A DNA stretch of 64,000 nt from Acidimicrobiales bacterium (lineage in GTDB: Bacteria; Actinomycetota; Acidimicrobiia; Acidimicrobiales; DATDAH01). A program made the translations under genes and the position numbers. The DNA is taken from assembly GCA_016794585.1 (NCBI GenBank), contig JAEUJM010000029.1:86274-150273 (forward strand), written 5' to 3'. The notes under the pieces were generated by a model, which ran no database searches, had not been told where the DNA came from, and saw only the letters and a program-made list of their open reading frames with translations. Below, one piece after another: positions 53,405 to 62,356 of this stretch (positions within the stretch are counted from its first letter, which is position 1; the number at the start of each line of letters is the position of its first letter).

Positions 53405-54127
53405 TCAGGGTTCGTCGGGGGCGACCAAGCGGCGGGCGGCGTGCATGAGCGCCTCGTACGCGGCGCGCTCGGACGGGTCGAGGGCCTCGAGGTGGCGCTC
53501 GATGGTGGCCCAGTCACCCCGCGCCGCCGGCCCCGTGAGGGCGGCCGCAGGGCCGAGAGCGGCCACGTTGTCCACCGTGCCCCGCACCAGGGAGAGATAG
53601 GCCTCGAGGGGCACCCCGGCGGTGGCGGCCACCCGCTCGACCTGGCCGAGCAGCGCGACGAGGTGGTTCGAGGCGATGCAGGCAGCGGCGTGGTAGGCGG
53701 CGCGGTCGTCATCGGCCACCTCGAAGGCGTGCCCGGCCAGGTCGGCCACCACCTCGGCCGCGAGCGGGTCGCCGGCGATGGCGAACCAGGCGCCGTCGCG
53801 GAGGCGCTCCGCCCCCACCTCGGCGTTCGGGAGCGAGACGAGGGGGTGGACGGCTGCCACCCGCGCATGAGGCGCCAGCGCGCCGAGCCCCAACGAGCCC
53901 GCGAGGTGGGCCACCACGGCGTCGGCGGGCTCGACCGAGGCGGCCACGTCGGCGATGGCCGCGTCCGGCGTGGCGATGATCAACAGGTCGACGCCGGCGG
54001 CGGCCGGCGTCACGTCATCACCGCGACGTACCGGGCGCTCGACCCGCCACCCTGCGGCCCCCAGGGCACCCGAGAGCGAGCCGCCCGCGCGCCCCGGTCC
54101 GATGACCCGGACCGAGCGCCGGCTCAT
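53405..54127 (-). CDS. Rossmann-like/DUF2520 oxidoreductase-like protein
   Basis: 240 aa. N-terminal Rossmann half begins RSVRVIGPGRAGGSLSGAL (G-x-G-x-x-G), continues with LLIIATPDAAI and ends with AAVHPLVSLPN; the helical DUF2520 half follows with AYHAAACIASNHLVALLGQV. It is related to ketopantoate and pyrroline-5-carboxylate reductase folds. Orthologues (such as Rv3603c) lie just upstream of panC in mycobacteria, so a link to pantoate or pantothenate synthesis has been suggested; the reaction is not known. The start overlaps the folK stop as ATGA. Confidence 0.88.
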   Translation of the reverse strand: MSRRSVRVIGPGRAGGSLSGALGAAGWRVERPVRRGDDVTPAAAGVDLLIIATPDAAIADVAASVEPADAVVAHLAGSLGLGALAPHARVAAVHPLVSLPNAEVGAERLRDGAWFAIAGDPLAAEVVADLAGHAFEVADDDRAAYHAAACIASNHLVALLGQVERVAATAGVPLEAYLSLVRGTVDNVAALGPAAALTGPAARGDWATIERHLEALDPSERAAYEALMHAARRLVAPDEP

Positions 54128-54576
54128 CGGAGGGGGCCGACCACCGCCACCGAACCCATCGAGTCGGCCAACGCCTCCTCGGGGACGAGCTCGGGGGCCA
54201 GCTCGGCCAGCGGGGCCAGCACGAACCGGCGCTCGAACATTCGGGGATGCGGCACCTGGAGGTCGGGCTCGTCCACGGTGACGCCGTCCATCCAGAGCAC
54301 GTCGACGTCGAGGGTACGAGGGCCCCAGCGCACGGTCTGCACCCGCTCGGCCGCGGCCTGGAGCCGCTGGCCGACGCTCATCAGCTGCCGGGCGGTGAGC
54401 TCGGTGTCGAGCTCGACGACGAGGTTCAGATAGGCGTCCTGGTCGGCTGGGCCTCCCACCGGATCGGTCTCGTAGACCGACGACACGGCGACGACGTCGC
54501 TCAGCGAGTCGACCGCGTCGCGCAGGTGGGTCCAGCGGTCACCGAGGTTGGACCCCATGCCGAGGAAGGCCCGCAC
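54124..54576 (-). CDS. folK: HPPK (6-hydroxymethyl-7,8-dihydropterin pyrophosphokinase)
   Basis: 150 aa. Transfers pyrophosphate from ATP to the pterin in folate synthesis. Motifs: FLGMGSNLGDRWTHLRDAV at the start, SSVYETDPVGGPADQDAYLN, RWGPRTLDVDVLW (the R-x-x-x-R-T-L-D-x-D-L metal site) and VPHPRMFERRFVLAPLAEL. GTG 54576 is chosen, 10 bp after the folB stop, with GAGG 9 nt before it; the in-frame upstream residues to 54612 would overlap folB. Confidence 0.95.
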   Translation of the reverse strand: MRAFLGMGSNLGDRWTHLRDAVDSLSDVVAVSSVYETDPVGGPADQDAYLNLVVELDTELTARQLMSVGQRLQAAAERVQTVRWGPRTLDVDVLWMDGVTVDEPDLQVPHPRMFERRFVLAPLAELAPELVPEEALADSMGSVAVVGPLR

Positions 54577-54586
54577 GCGATGACCC

Positions 54587-55024
54587 TCAGGCCCCGGTCG
54601 CGCCGGCCGCACCCGCCGACCCGGAAGGGCGGGCGAACCCCGTGGTGCCTCCCGGCGCCGCAGCGCGCACCCGGGTGATGCGGACCCCGGAGGTGGCCAG
54701 CTGGTGGGGCACCGGGGGGCGCAGCTTGCGCAGTGCCACCGTGACCGCCTCGATGCGCTCGTCCTCGAGGACCCGCTCCGCGATCACCGCGGCGAGGTGC
54801 TCGAGCAGGGCCACGTGGCGACTGGCGATGGTGCCCTCGACGAGCGCGCAGAGCGCTCCGTAGTCGACGGTGTCGTCGAGGTCGTCGCTGGCGCCCGCGG
54901 CAGACAGGTCGAGCTCGACGTCGAGGTCCACCTGCAAGGGCTGGGCGCGCACCTCCTCCTCGGGCAGGACCCCGCAGCGACCCATGACGCGCAGGTCGCG
55001 CAGCTCGATGCGATCAGCGGCCAT
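54587..55024 (-). CDS. folB: Dihydroneopterin aldolase
   Basis: 145 aa. Cleaves dihydroneopterin to hydroxymethyl-dihydropterin and glycolaldehyde. Motifs: DLRVMGRCGVLPEEEVRAQP (substrate Glu), DTVDYGALCALVEG and HVALLEHLAAVIAERVL, then VALRKLRPPVPHQL with the catalytic-region Lys and Pro-Pro. The last ~30 residues are a Gly/Ala tail beyond the normal ending. Ten bp separate it from the upstream pseudophosphatase gene. Confidence 0.94.
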   Translation of the reverse strand: MAADRIELRDLRVMGRCGVLPEEEVRAQPLQVDLDVELDLSAAGASDDLDDTVDYGALCALVEGTIASRHVALLEHLAAVIAERVLEDERIEAVTVALRKLRPPVPHQLATSGVRITRVRAAAPGGTTGFARPSGSAGAAGATGA

Positions 55025-55034
55025 GCCCGGACCG

Positions 55035-55547
55035 TCAGCTCGCGTCGCGCAGCTTCGCGGCCAGCGAGACCAGCTCGCGACCGAACGGGCCCATCTGGCG
55101 GTCGACGATGCGCTCCACCACCGAGATCGTCTGGGGACCGGTCTCGAGGAGGCCCGCCCAGAGCAGGTACCCGCCCATGAGCCCGGAGATGCGGTCCCCG
55201 AGCTCCTCCTGGTGCACGAGCACCTTGCCGTCCCCGGCCAGGAGGCCCCGCAGCTCGGGGAAGAAGGCCCGCTCGTACTCGAGCGAGTCGTCCACCGCGG
55301 TGAAGGGCCGATGGATCCACTGCACGCCCAGCTCGTCGTAGTTGTGCAGGTTGGCCGGCGACGAGACGAGCGAGATCACCTTGGTGAACCCCTGCTCGCG
55401 GATCCAGATGATCTCCTCCTGGCGCCGCACCCGGCGGTGGTTCTGGCCGTACCCGCCCGGCCGCTCGCACACCGCCAACTTGTCCTTGATCACCCAGGCG
55501 AAATTGCGGGGGGTGATCCCCCGCGCCCACTTGCTCTTCACCGCCAT
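55035..55547 (-). CDS. Dual-specificity-phosphatase-like protein lacking the catalytic Cys
   Basis: 170 aa. Fold features of a DSP: an early strand IIWIREQGFTKVISLVSSP, a YDELGVQWIHRPFTAVDD stretch in the position of the general-acid loop, and a helix-capping loop. At the signature C-x5-R the protein reads VLVHQEELGDRISG: His and Arg stay, but the nucleophile Cys is Gln. It should therefore bind but not hydrolyse phosphates. ATG 55547. It sits between folP and folB, inside a tight folate operon (spacings of 25 and 10 bp). Function unknown; a regulatory or phosphopterin-binding role is only a guess. Confidence 0.78.
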   Translation of the reverse strand: MAVKSKWARGITPRNFAWVIKDKLAVCERPGGYGQNHRRVRRQEEIIWIREQGFTKVISLVSSPANLHNYDELGVQWIHRPFTAVDDSLEYERAFFPELRGLLAGDGKVLVHQEELGDRISGLMGGYLLWAGLLETGPQTISVVERIVDRQMGPFGRELVSLAAKLRDAS

Positions 55548-55572
55548 GGCGGGACTCCCGTCGTCTCGTGGT

Positions 55573-56367
55573 TCATGCCGCCGTCTCGATCTGGCCCGCG
55601 ACCACGGCGGCAGCGTGCACCGTGGCCCGGACGTCGTGGGCCCGCACCATCCGCACGCCCTGTGCCATCGCCCACGTGGCCGTGGCCAGCGAGCCCTCGA
55701 GGCGATCGTCGGCGGGCACCTCGTCGACGCCGTCGGAGGCCGCGAGGAGGGTGCCGAGGCTGGACTTCCGGCTCGTGCCGACGGCCACGGGGAACCCCGT
55801 GGCCACGAGTGCGTCGAGGTGGGCGAGCAGGGCGAGGTTGTGGTCGAGGGTCTTGCCGAACCCGATGCCCGGGTCGATCCACACCTCGGGGACGCCGAGC
55901 GCACGGGCCTCCTCGGCCCAGGCCACCAGCTGGTCCCGCACCTCCGCCACCACGTCGTCGTAGCGGGGGTCGACCTGCATGGTCCGGGGATCGCCCTTTC
56001 GGTGCATGGCCAGCCAGCCCACCCCGAGGTCCGCGGCCACGGGGGCGAGCGACGCCGAGACGTCGTTGACCAGGCTGGCGCCGGCGGCGACGGCGGCCTC
56101 GGCCACCGCGGCCTTGGTGGTGTCGATCGAGACCCGGACCTGGCCGGCGAGGGCCTCGATCACGGGCACGACGCGCCGGCACTCCTCGGCGGCGTCGACC
56201 GCCGCGGCGCCAGGTCTTGTGGACTCGCCCCCCACGTCGATCACGTGCGCGCCGTCGGCGAGCAACTGCAGGCCGTGGGCCACGGCGCGGTCGACGTCCA
56301 GGTACCGACCACCGTCCGAGAACGAGTCGGGCGTCACGTTGAGCACGCCCATCACCAGTGGGTCCAC
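55573..56367 (-). CDS. folP: Dihydropteroate synthase
   Basis: 264 aa TIM-barrel enzyme condensing the activated pterin with p-aminobenzoate; target of sulfonamides. Motifs: PLVMGVLNVTPDSFSDGGRY, HVIDVGGESTRPGA, VSIDTTKAAV, LVNDVSAS, DPGIGFGKTLDHN and VAVGTSRKSSLG. Two departures from the usual form are visible: AMHRKGDPRTMQ (usually M-H-x-x-G-x-P) and the Ser replacing Phe after RKS. The start is GTG 56367. Divergent from the osmoprotectant operon. Confidence 0.96.
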   Translation of the reverse strand: MDPLVMGVLNVTPDSFSDGGRYLDVDRAVAHGLQLLADGAHVIDVGGESTRPGAAAVDAAEECRRVVPVIEALAGQVRVSIDTTKAAVAEAAVAAGASLVNDVSASLAPVAADLGVGWLAMHRKGDPRTMQVDPRYDDVVAEVRDQLVAWAEEARALGVPEVWIDPGIGFGKTLDHNLALLAHLDALVATGFPVAVGTSRKSSLGTLLAASDGVDEVPADDRLEGSLATATWAMAQGVRMVRAHDVRATVHAAAVVAGQIETAA

Positions 56368-56437
56368 GGCCGCCGATGGTACCGGTCGTCGTCAAATCGA
56401 CCCGGGGCCGGCGGCCGATCCCACCCCCGCTGGGTCC

Positions 56438-56466
56438 TTGGCCCTGACCCGGCACGCCGATAGGGT
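56438..56466 (+). promoter_or_regulatory. Predicted promoter of the osmoprotectant ABC operon
   Basis: TTGGCC (56438-56443) and TAGGGT (56461-56466) with a 17-nt spacer, 29 bp before the GTG start at 56495. It is the best housekeeping-type promoter in the 127-bp divergent region between folP and the ABC genes. Confidence 0.5.
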
Positions 56467-56494
56467 CCGGCGAAGCCAACGATCTGGGACGGAT

Positions 56495-57706
56495 GTGGAC
56501 AGCCACGAACTGGCGGGCGGCGCCGTCGGCACCACCGGGGCCGACGCCGTCGCGGACGGCGCCACCGCAGCGGGCACCGAGCGCGCCGACGACGTCCCGG
56601 ACGACGACATCGTCATCCGCCTGGTCGACGTCACGAAGGTGTTCCCCGGCTCCGACACGCCGGCGGTCGGAGGCCTGTCGTTGGAGATGGCCCGCGGCGA
56701 GCTGACGGCGCTGGTGGGCCCTTCGGGCTGCGGCAAGAGCACGACCCTCAAGATGATCAACCGGCTCCTCGAGCCGACGAGCGGTGAGCTCTACGTGCAG
56801 GGCGTGGAGGTCCGCCAGCAGCCGAAGCACGAGCTGCGCCGCCAGATCGGCTACGTGATCCAGCAGATCGGCCTCTTCCCCCACCGCACCGTCGCCCACA
56901 ACATCGGCACCGTCCCCCGCCTCCTCGGGTGGTCGAGGGCCGACATCCGGGCCCGCACCGAGGAGCTCGCCGAGCAGGTCGGCCTCGCGCCCGAGATGCT
57001 CGGCCGCTACCCCGGGGCGCTCTCGGGCGGGCAGCAGCAGCGGGTGGGAGTGGCCCGCGCCCTCGCCGCCGATCCGCCGGTCCTGCTGATGGACGAGCCG
57101 TACAGCGCCGTGGACCCCATCGTGCGCAAGCAGCTCCAGGACGACCTCCTGGCCCTCCAGCACGACCTGCACAAGACCATCGTCCTCGTCACCCACGACA
57201 TCGACGAGGCCATCAAGGTCGGCGACCGCATCGTGTTGTTGAACGTCGGCGGCGTCCTCGAGCAGGTGGGGACGCCGGCCGAGGTGCTCCGGTCGCCGGC
57301 GAACGAGTTCGTCGAGACCTTCCTGGGCCGCGAGCGCGGCCTCAAGCGCATGGCCCTCATCACCGTCGCCGAGGTCCCCCTCGCCCGCGGCCCGGTCCTG
57401 GGGGCGGACGCCGACGCGGCCGACGCCGCGGCCGTCATGGCCGACGCCGGCACGGAGTGGATCGGGGTCCTCGACGGCGACCAGGTGCTCGGCTGGGCCT
57501 GGGGGCGCGATCTGGCGGGCTGCACCCTCGTGGGTGACGCGCCCCGCCAGCCGTTCCGGGCGTACGTGCACCCGGGCACGTCCATCCGGGAGGCGCTGGA
57601 CAACATCGTCAACACCCGCACCCGGGTCGCGCTGGTGCTCGCCGAGGACGACGGCCGCTACCTCGGCATGCTCACCGTCGACGAACTGGCCGAGGCCCTG
57701 GAATGA
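56495..57706 (+). CDS. Osmoprotectant (glycine betaine/choline-type) ABC transporter ATPase with CBS domains
   Basis: 403 aa. Walker A GPSGCGKSTTLKMINRLLEP, then the Q-loop GYVIQQIGLFPHRTV, signature LSGGQQQRVGVARAL, Walker B VLLMDEPYSAVDP and THDIDEAIKVGDRI. This matches OpuCA/ProV. After about residue 280 come two CBS repeats (LITVAEVPLARGPVL onward, and a second around TSIREALDNIVNTRT), which sense ionic strength in this family. The first ~40 residues are Asp/Ala-rich and unusual. First gene of a four-gene operon; its stop overlaps the next start as ATGA. Confidence 0.94.
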   Translation: MDSHELAGGAVGTTGADAVADGATAAGTERADDVPDDDIVIRLVDVTKVFPGSDTPAVGGLSLEMARGELTALVGPSGCGKSTTLKMINRLLEPTSGELYVQGVEVRQQPKHELRRQIGYVIQQIGLFPHRTVAHNIGTVPRLLGWSRADIRARTEELAEQVGLAPEMLGRYPGALSGGQQQRVGVARALAADPPVLLMDEPYSAVDPIVRKQLQDDLLALQHDLHKTIVLVTHDIDEAIKVGDRIVLLNVGGVLEQVGTPAEVLRSPANEFVETFLGRERGLKRMALITVAEVPLARGPVLGADADAADAAAVMADAGTEWIGVLDGDQVLGWAWGRDLAGCTLVGDAPRQPFRAYVHPGTSIREALDNIVNTRTRVALVLAEDDGRYLGMLTVDELAEALE

Positions 57707-58377
57707 GCCCCCTGCTCGGCGCGAACGGGCCCGACTCGTTCATCTGGTGGGCGTGGGTGGGCGACCACCTCGACGAGATCTGGGAGCGCACCGTGCAGCA
57801 CGTGCAGCTCACCGCCATCGCCCTGGTCGTCGGCTTCGCCATCTCGGTGGTCCTCGCGCTCGTGGCCCTCCGCTTCCGGAGGACCTACGCCCCCATCACC
57901 GCCGCCGCCGGCGTGATGTACGCCATCCCGAGCCTGGCCCTGTTCGCCTTCCTCGTCCCCATCACCGGCCTGACCCTCCTCACCGCGGAGATCGGCCTCG
58001 TCAGCTACACGCTGCTGATCCTTATACGGAACATCGTGGCGGGCATCGATGGAGTCCCCACCGCGGTGCGCGAGGCCGCCGACGGCATGGGCTACACGTC
58101 GTGGCGGCGGTTCGTGGCGGTCGACCTCCGCCTGGCCACGCCGACGATCGTCGCCGGACTGCGCATCGCCGCGGTCACCACCATCGGGCTCGTCACCGTC
58201 ACCGCGCTGATCGGCCAGGGCGGCTACGGCGCCCTCATCAACGACGGGCTCTCGCGCAGCTTCAACACCCCCATCGTCGTCGGCGCCACCCTGTCCATCG
58301 CCATGGCCATCACCGTCGACCTGCTGCTCGTCGGCTTCGAGCGCCTGGTGACGCCGTGGACGAGGGCCGAGCGGTGA
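57703..58377 (+). CDS. Osmoprotectant ABC transporter permease 1
   Basis: 224 aa, about five spans in the OpuCB pattern. WERTVQHVQLTAIALVVGFA at the start, IPSLALFAFLVPITGL in the middle and the coupling-helix (EAA) loop VREAADGMGYTSWRRFVAVD. The last half has TALIGQGGYGALINDG. It forms the channel together with the next gene. Overlaps of 4 bp on both sides (ATGA, GTGA). Confidence 0.93.
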   Translation: MSPLLGANGPDSFIWWAWVGDHLDEIWERTVQHVQLTAIALVVGFAISVVLALVALRFRRTYAPITAAAGVMYAIPSLALFAFLVPITGLTLLTAEIGLVSYTLLILIRNIVAGIDGVPTAVREAADGMGYTSWRRFVAVDLRLATPTIVAGLRIAAVTTIGLVTVTALIGQGGYGALINDGLSRSFNTPIVVGATLSIAMAITVDLLLVGFERLVTPWTRAER

Positions 58378-59153
58378 CCGGCCCCTACCAGCTCCTGGCC
58401 GCCGCCGAGCCCGATCCCAGCCTCTGGTCGGAGTTCACCACCTACATCACCACCGCCGAGAACTGGACGGGAGACCGCGGCATCTGGGCGGACCTCGTCG
58501 CCCACGTGGAGATCTCGGTCACCGCGGTGGCCATCGCCGCCGCCATCGCGATCGTGCCCGCCGTGCTCCTCGGGCACGCGAAGAAGGGCGGGCTGTTCGC
58601 GGTCTCGGTGGTCAACATCGGCCGCGCCCTCCCGTCGTTCGCGATCATCGCCCTGGTGCTCCCGTTCTCGCTCGAGTGGGGGTTCGGGCTCGGGTTCTGG
58701 CCGACCTGCGTCGCGCTCGTCCTCCTGGCCATCCCGCCCATGTTCACCAACACCTACACCGGGGTGCGCGACGTGGACGCGGGGACCGTCGAGGCCGCCG
58801 CGGGGATGGGCATGACGCCCCGGCGGGTCATCTGGGCGGTCGAGGTGCCGAGCGCCGCGCCGCTGATCATCACCGGCGCCCGCGTGGCCGCGGTCCAGGT
58901 CGTCGCCACCGCCACCCTCGGAGCGCTCGTGGGGTTCACCGGGCTCGGGTCGCTCATCGTCGAGGGCTTCGCCCAGCAGAACGACGGCAAGCTCCTCACC
59001 GGCGCCTTCCTGGTCGCCGTCCTCTCACTGCTCACCGAAGCGCTCTTCTACGGGGTCCAGCGCCTCGCCACCCCCTGGGCCCGGGTCGCCGAGCCGCGGC
59101 GGGCGCGGCGACGGCGGTCCCCCCGCATCGAACCGGTCGCCCTCGACGTCTGA
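58374..59153 (+). CDS. Osmoprotectant ABC transporter permease 2
   Basis: 259 aa. Same topology as the first permease: HVEISVTAVAIAAAIAIVPA, IGRALPSFAIIALVLPFSL and the EAA loop VEAAAGMGMTPRRVIWAVEVP. Ends in an Arg-rich tail of about 25 residues. Starts at GTG 58374, overlapping the previous stop. OpuCD-like; it heterodimerises with the first permease. Confidence 0.93.
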   Translation: MTGPYQLLAAAEPDPSLWSEFTTYITTAENWTGDRGIWADLVAHVEISVTAVAIAAAIAIVPAVLLGHAKKGGLFAVSVVNIGRALPSFAIIALVLPFSLEWGFGLGFWPTCVALVLLAIPPMFTNTYTGVRDVDAGTVEAAAGMGMTPRRVIWAVEVPSAAPLIITGARVAAVQVVATATLGALVGFTGLGSLIVEGFAQQNDGKLLTGAFLVAVLSLLTEALFYGVQRLATPWARVAEPRRARRRRSPRIEPVALDV

Positions 59154-59206
59154 GGGCCCGGACCACCATCCACCACACCCATCCCCACACCCCAAGGAGA
59201 CAGGCA

Positions 59207-60172
59207 ATGAAGACGTACCTACGGGGGCTCCTGGCCCTCCTGGCGGCGCTGGCGCTGCTCACCGCGGCATGCGGCAGCGACGACGACGGCGGGTCGAGCA
59301 GCGACACCACCGGCGGCGGCGCCGAGACCCAGGACCTCACCCTGGGCGGCCCGGCCGACTGCGAGACCAACCCGTTCTGCATCCCCGGCCTGCAGCGGGT
59401 CTACGACATCGACCTGTCCGACGGGTTCATCCCCCTCGAGGCGGGCGTCGTGGCCGACGCCCTCGACAGCGGTGACATCGACATCGCCCTGCTGTTCTCG
59501 ACCAGCGGCGTGATCGCCGACAAGGGCTGGGTCGTGCTCGAGGACGACCAGAACATGCTGGCCGCGGACAACGTGATCCCCGTCCTCACCACCGAGCTCA
59601 ACGACGCCTACCCCGACCTCGCCGGCGTGGCCGACGACGTCAGCGCCGGGCTCACGACCGAGAACCTGACCGAGATGAACAAGCGCTTCGACGTCGACGC
59701 CGAGGACGCCGACGCGATCGCCACCTCGTTCCTCGAGGACAACGACCTGCTCCCCGAGGAGGGCGACGTCCCCGACGGCCCCACCATCACCATCGGGGCC
59801 CAGGACTTCGGTGAGAGCGCCATCCTCGCCGAGATCTACGGCCAGGCCTTCGAGGCGGCGGGCTACCCCGTCGAGTTCCAGGAGCTGGGCGGCTTCCGCG
59901 ACATCGAGATCCCCGCGTTCGAGAGCGGTGAGATCAACTTCGCGCCGGAGTACGCCGCGTCGCTGCTGGAGTTCCTGAACGAGGGTGCCGGGGAGGCCAC
60001 CGGCGACATCGACGAGACCGTCGGCCTGCTCGAGCCCTACCTCGCCGACATCGGCCTGGTGGCGCTGGCGCCCACCGACGCCGTCGACACCAACACCTTC
60101 GTGGTCACCCAGGAGACCGCCGACGAGCTCGGCATCACCACCATCAGCGACCTGAAGGACGTGGTCGGCTGA
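59207..60172 (+). CDS. Osmoprotectant-binding lipoprotein, apparently circularly permuted
   Basis: 321 aa. Signal peptide with lipobox LLTAACGS (Cys22), then a Ser/Asp/Gly linker. The next ~130 residues (DLTLGGPADCETNPFCIPG, then ALDSGDIDIALLFSTSGVIA, VLEDDQN and ELNDAYPDLAGVADDVSAGL, LTEMNKRFDVDAEDADAIA) match the C-terminal half of OpuCC/OpuBC. Only afterwards, from about residue 190, comes ITIGAQDFGESAILAEIYGQ, which in the family is the start of the mature protein, running to TTISDLKDVVG at the end. Placed end to end, the last residues join the first exactly as in ordinary members. ATG 59207 follows AAGGAGA. Terminator downstream at 60194. Confidence 0.93.
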   Translation: MKTYLRGLLALLAALALLTAACGSDDDGGSSSDTTGGGAETQDLTLGGPADCETNPFCIPGLQRVYDIDLSDGFIPLEAGVVADALDSGDIDIALLFSTSGVIADKGWVVLEDDQNMLAADNVIPVLTTELNDAYPDLAGVADDVSAGLTTENLTEMNKRFDVDAEDADAIATSFLEDNDLLPEEGDVPDGPTITIGAQDFGESAILAEIYGQAFEAAGYPVEFQELGGFRDIEIPAFESGEINFAPEYAASLLEFLNEGAGEATGDIDETVGLLEPYLADIGLVALAPTDAVDTNTFVVTQETADELGITTISDLKDVVG

Positions 60173-60193
60173 TCACCTCCCGCCGGTGACGGC

Positions 60194-60227
60194 CCGGCCC
60201 GGGGTGGCGCGCACCACCCCGGGCCGG
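60194..60227 (+). terminator. Hairpin terminator of the osmoprotectant operon
   Basis: A perfect 14-bp stem (CCGGCCCGGGGTGG with its complement) around the 6-nt loop CGCGCA, 22 bp beyond the stop of the binding-protein gene. No T tract follows, as is common in high-GC actinobacteria. Confidence 0.75.
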
Positions 60228-60311
60228 CGCCGCCACCAGCACCCCTGGCGGACCGACCGGGCGCTGTCACCGGGCGGCGACGCCACCCGCCCCCGCCCCT
60301 AGGCTGCCGCC

Positions 60312-61748
60312 ATGGCCGACCCCGTGCCGCCGCCCGTGATCGTCACCGAGCCGCCGGCGCCCGCCGTCGTGCGCTCACCGACCGACGTGTTGCGGGCCGT
60401 GACCGCCAGCGCGGTCCTGGTCGCCCTGGTGACGCTGGGGCTCCTCTTCGGCGACAGCATCCAGAGCTTCCTCGCCGAGCTCCTGCGGGGTGTCGACGCC
60501 GTGGGCATCGACGTGCTCACCGCGGTCGTGGTGGCCACGCGCCTGTTCGTGGTGGTCGTCGCCCTCGCCGGGGTGGGCGCCGCGCTGGTCACCCGCAGCT
60601 GGCGCCTGCTCGCCACCGTGGTCGGGGCCGGCGTGGTCGGCGGCGCGGTCGCCGCGGTCGCCACCAACGTGATCGACACCACCCAGCCGCCGCTGGTCGA
60701 CCCCTCGCTCGAGATCGGCCTCATCAGCCACGAGCAGTTCCCCACCCTCGTCGGCGTCGGCGCTGCGGCCGCCATGCTCACCGCGGCGGCGCCCTGGCTG
60801 CCCCGCCGTTGGCGGCGCGTGGGTTGGGTGCTGGTGTTCGCCCTCTCCCTGTCGCGCTTCCTCACCTCGCCGGTCTCGTTCGACGTCGCCATCGCCCTCG
60901 CGGCCGGGTGGCTGGCCGGCGCCGTCGTCCTGGTGGCGGCGGGCGGCCCCAACCGGCGCCCCAACGGCCAGGCCGTGGCCGACGCGCTCGTCGCCGCGGG
61001 TGTGCCCCTGGCCGAGCTCGCGCCGGCCTCGGTCGATGCACGCGGGTCCACCCCCTACTTCGGCCGCGCCGCCGACGGGCGGCGGGTGTTCGCCAAGGCC
61101 CTCGCCCAGGACGAGCGCAGCGCCGACCTCCTGTTCCGCCTGTACCGCAGCATCGTGCCCCGCGACCTCGGCGACGAGCGTCCGTTCTCCTCCCTGCGGC
61201 GCATGGTCGAGCACGAGGCCCTCGTCTCGCTCATGGCCCACAGCCACGGCATCACCACCCCGAAGGTGCTGGCCTTCGCGGCGGCGCCACCGGGCGGGTA
61301 CGTGCTGTCGTACGAGGGCATCGAGGGGTCATCGCTCGACGGGGTCGAGGCCGAGGAGCTCACCGACGAGGTGCTCGACCAGATCTGGGGCGAGATCGAG
61401 ACCCTCCGCTACCACCGCATCGCCCACCGGGACCTGCGCCTGGCCAATGTCTTCCTGGGAGCCGACGGGCGCATCGCCCTCATCGACTTCGGCTTCAGCG
61501 AGCTCGCCGCCTCGGACCTGCTGCTGCGCACGGACATCGCCGAGCTGCTCGCGTCGCTCAGCCTGTCGGTCGGGGCCGATCGGGCCCTGGCCGCTGCGGT
61601 GCGGGCGCTCGGGCCCGGGTCCGTGTCCGATGCGGCCGACCGCCTCGTCCCGGGCAGCCTCAGCGGCGCCACCCGCACGGCCTACAAGGAGCGCCCCGGC
61701 GAGCTCGCCGCCCTCCAGGCCGCCTGCCTCGCCCTCTCAGGCCCCTAG
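60312..61748 (+). CDS. Membrane-anchored kinase-like protein (paralog C, no flippase region)
   Basis: 478 aa. Six spans in the first 220 residues, then a kinase-like domain (about 225-450). The invariant residues look complete: VFAKAL in the Lys strand, [10 protein letters not shown] with the helix Glu, [11 protein letters not shown] in the catalytic loop and LIDFGFSE as the metal motif. Unlike the related proteins at 35671 and 41431 it stops after the kinase-like part and lacks the UPF0104-type tail. It could phosphorylate a lipid or protein at the membrane. It overlaps the convergent folE stop by 12 bp. ATG 60312. Confidence 0.82.
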   Translation: MADPVPPPVIVTEPPAPAVVRSPTDVLRAVTASAVLVALVTLGLLFGDSIQSFLAELLRGVDAVGIDVLTAVVVATRLFVVVVALAGVGAALVTRSWRLLATVVGAGVVGGAVAAVATNVIDTTQPPLVDPSLEIGLISHEQFPTLVGVGAAAAMLTAAAPWLPRRWRRVGWVLVFALSLSRFLTSPVSFDVAIALAAGWLAGAVVLVAAGGPNRRPNGQAVADALVAAGVPLAELAPASVDARGSTPYFGRAADGRRVFAKALAQDERSADLLFRLYRSIVPRDLGDERPFSSLRRMVEHEALVSLMAHSHGITTPKVLAFAAAPPGGYVLSYEGIEGSSLDGVEAEELTDEVLDQIWGEIETLRYHRIAHRDLRLANVFLGADGRIALIDFGFSELAASDLLLRTDIAELLASLSLSVGADRALAAAVRALGPGSVSDAADRLVPGSLSGATRTAYKERPGELAALQAACLALSGP

Positions 61749-62356
61749 GAAGCGCATGGCCTCGGCGCGGGTCGCGACGTTGTCGCGGAACAGGCCCCGC
61801 ACCGCCGAGGTGACGGTGCTGGCCCCCGGCTTGCGCACGCCCCGCATGGACATGCACAGGTGCTCGGCCTCGATGACCACCAGCACGCCCTTGGGCTCGA
61901 GGGTCCGCTCGATCTCGTCGGCGATCTGGCTGGTGAGGCGCTCCTGGACCTGCGGGCGCTTGGCGTAGGCGTCCACCAGGCGGGCGAGCTTGGACAGGCC
62001 CGTGATGCGGCCGTCGTTGCCCGGGATGTACGCCACGTGGGCCTTGCCCAGGAAGGGCACGAGGTGGTGCTCGCAGCACGAGTACATGGGGATGTCGCGC
62101 ACCATCACCATCTCGTCGTGGTCGGCCTCGAAGGTGACCTGGAGGTGGTGGTCGGCCGACTCGCGCAGGCCGGAGAAGATCTCGCGGTACATCTTGGCCA
62201 CCCGGGCCGGCGTCTCCTGGAGGCCGTCGCGGTCGGGGTCCTCGCCGATGGCCAGCAGGATCTCACGCACCGCCGCGGCGATGCGGTCCACGTCCACCGG
62301 AGGCAGGCCGTTGCCCTCCACCGCGCCGCCCGACCCGCCCGTGCCGCCCTCGTCGC

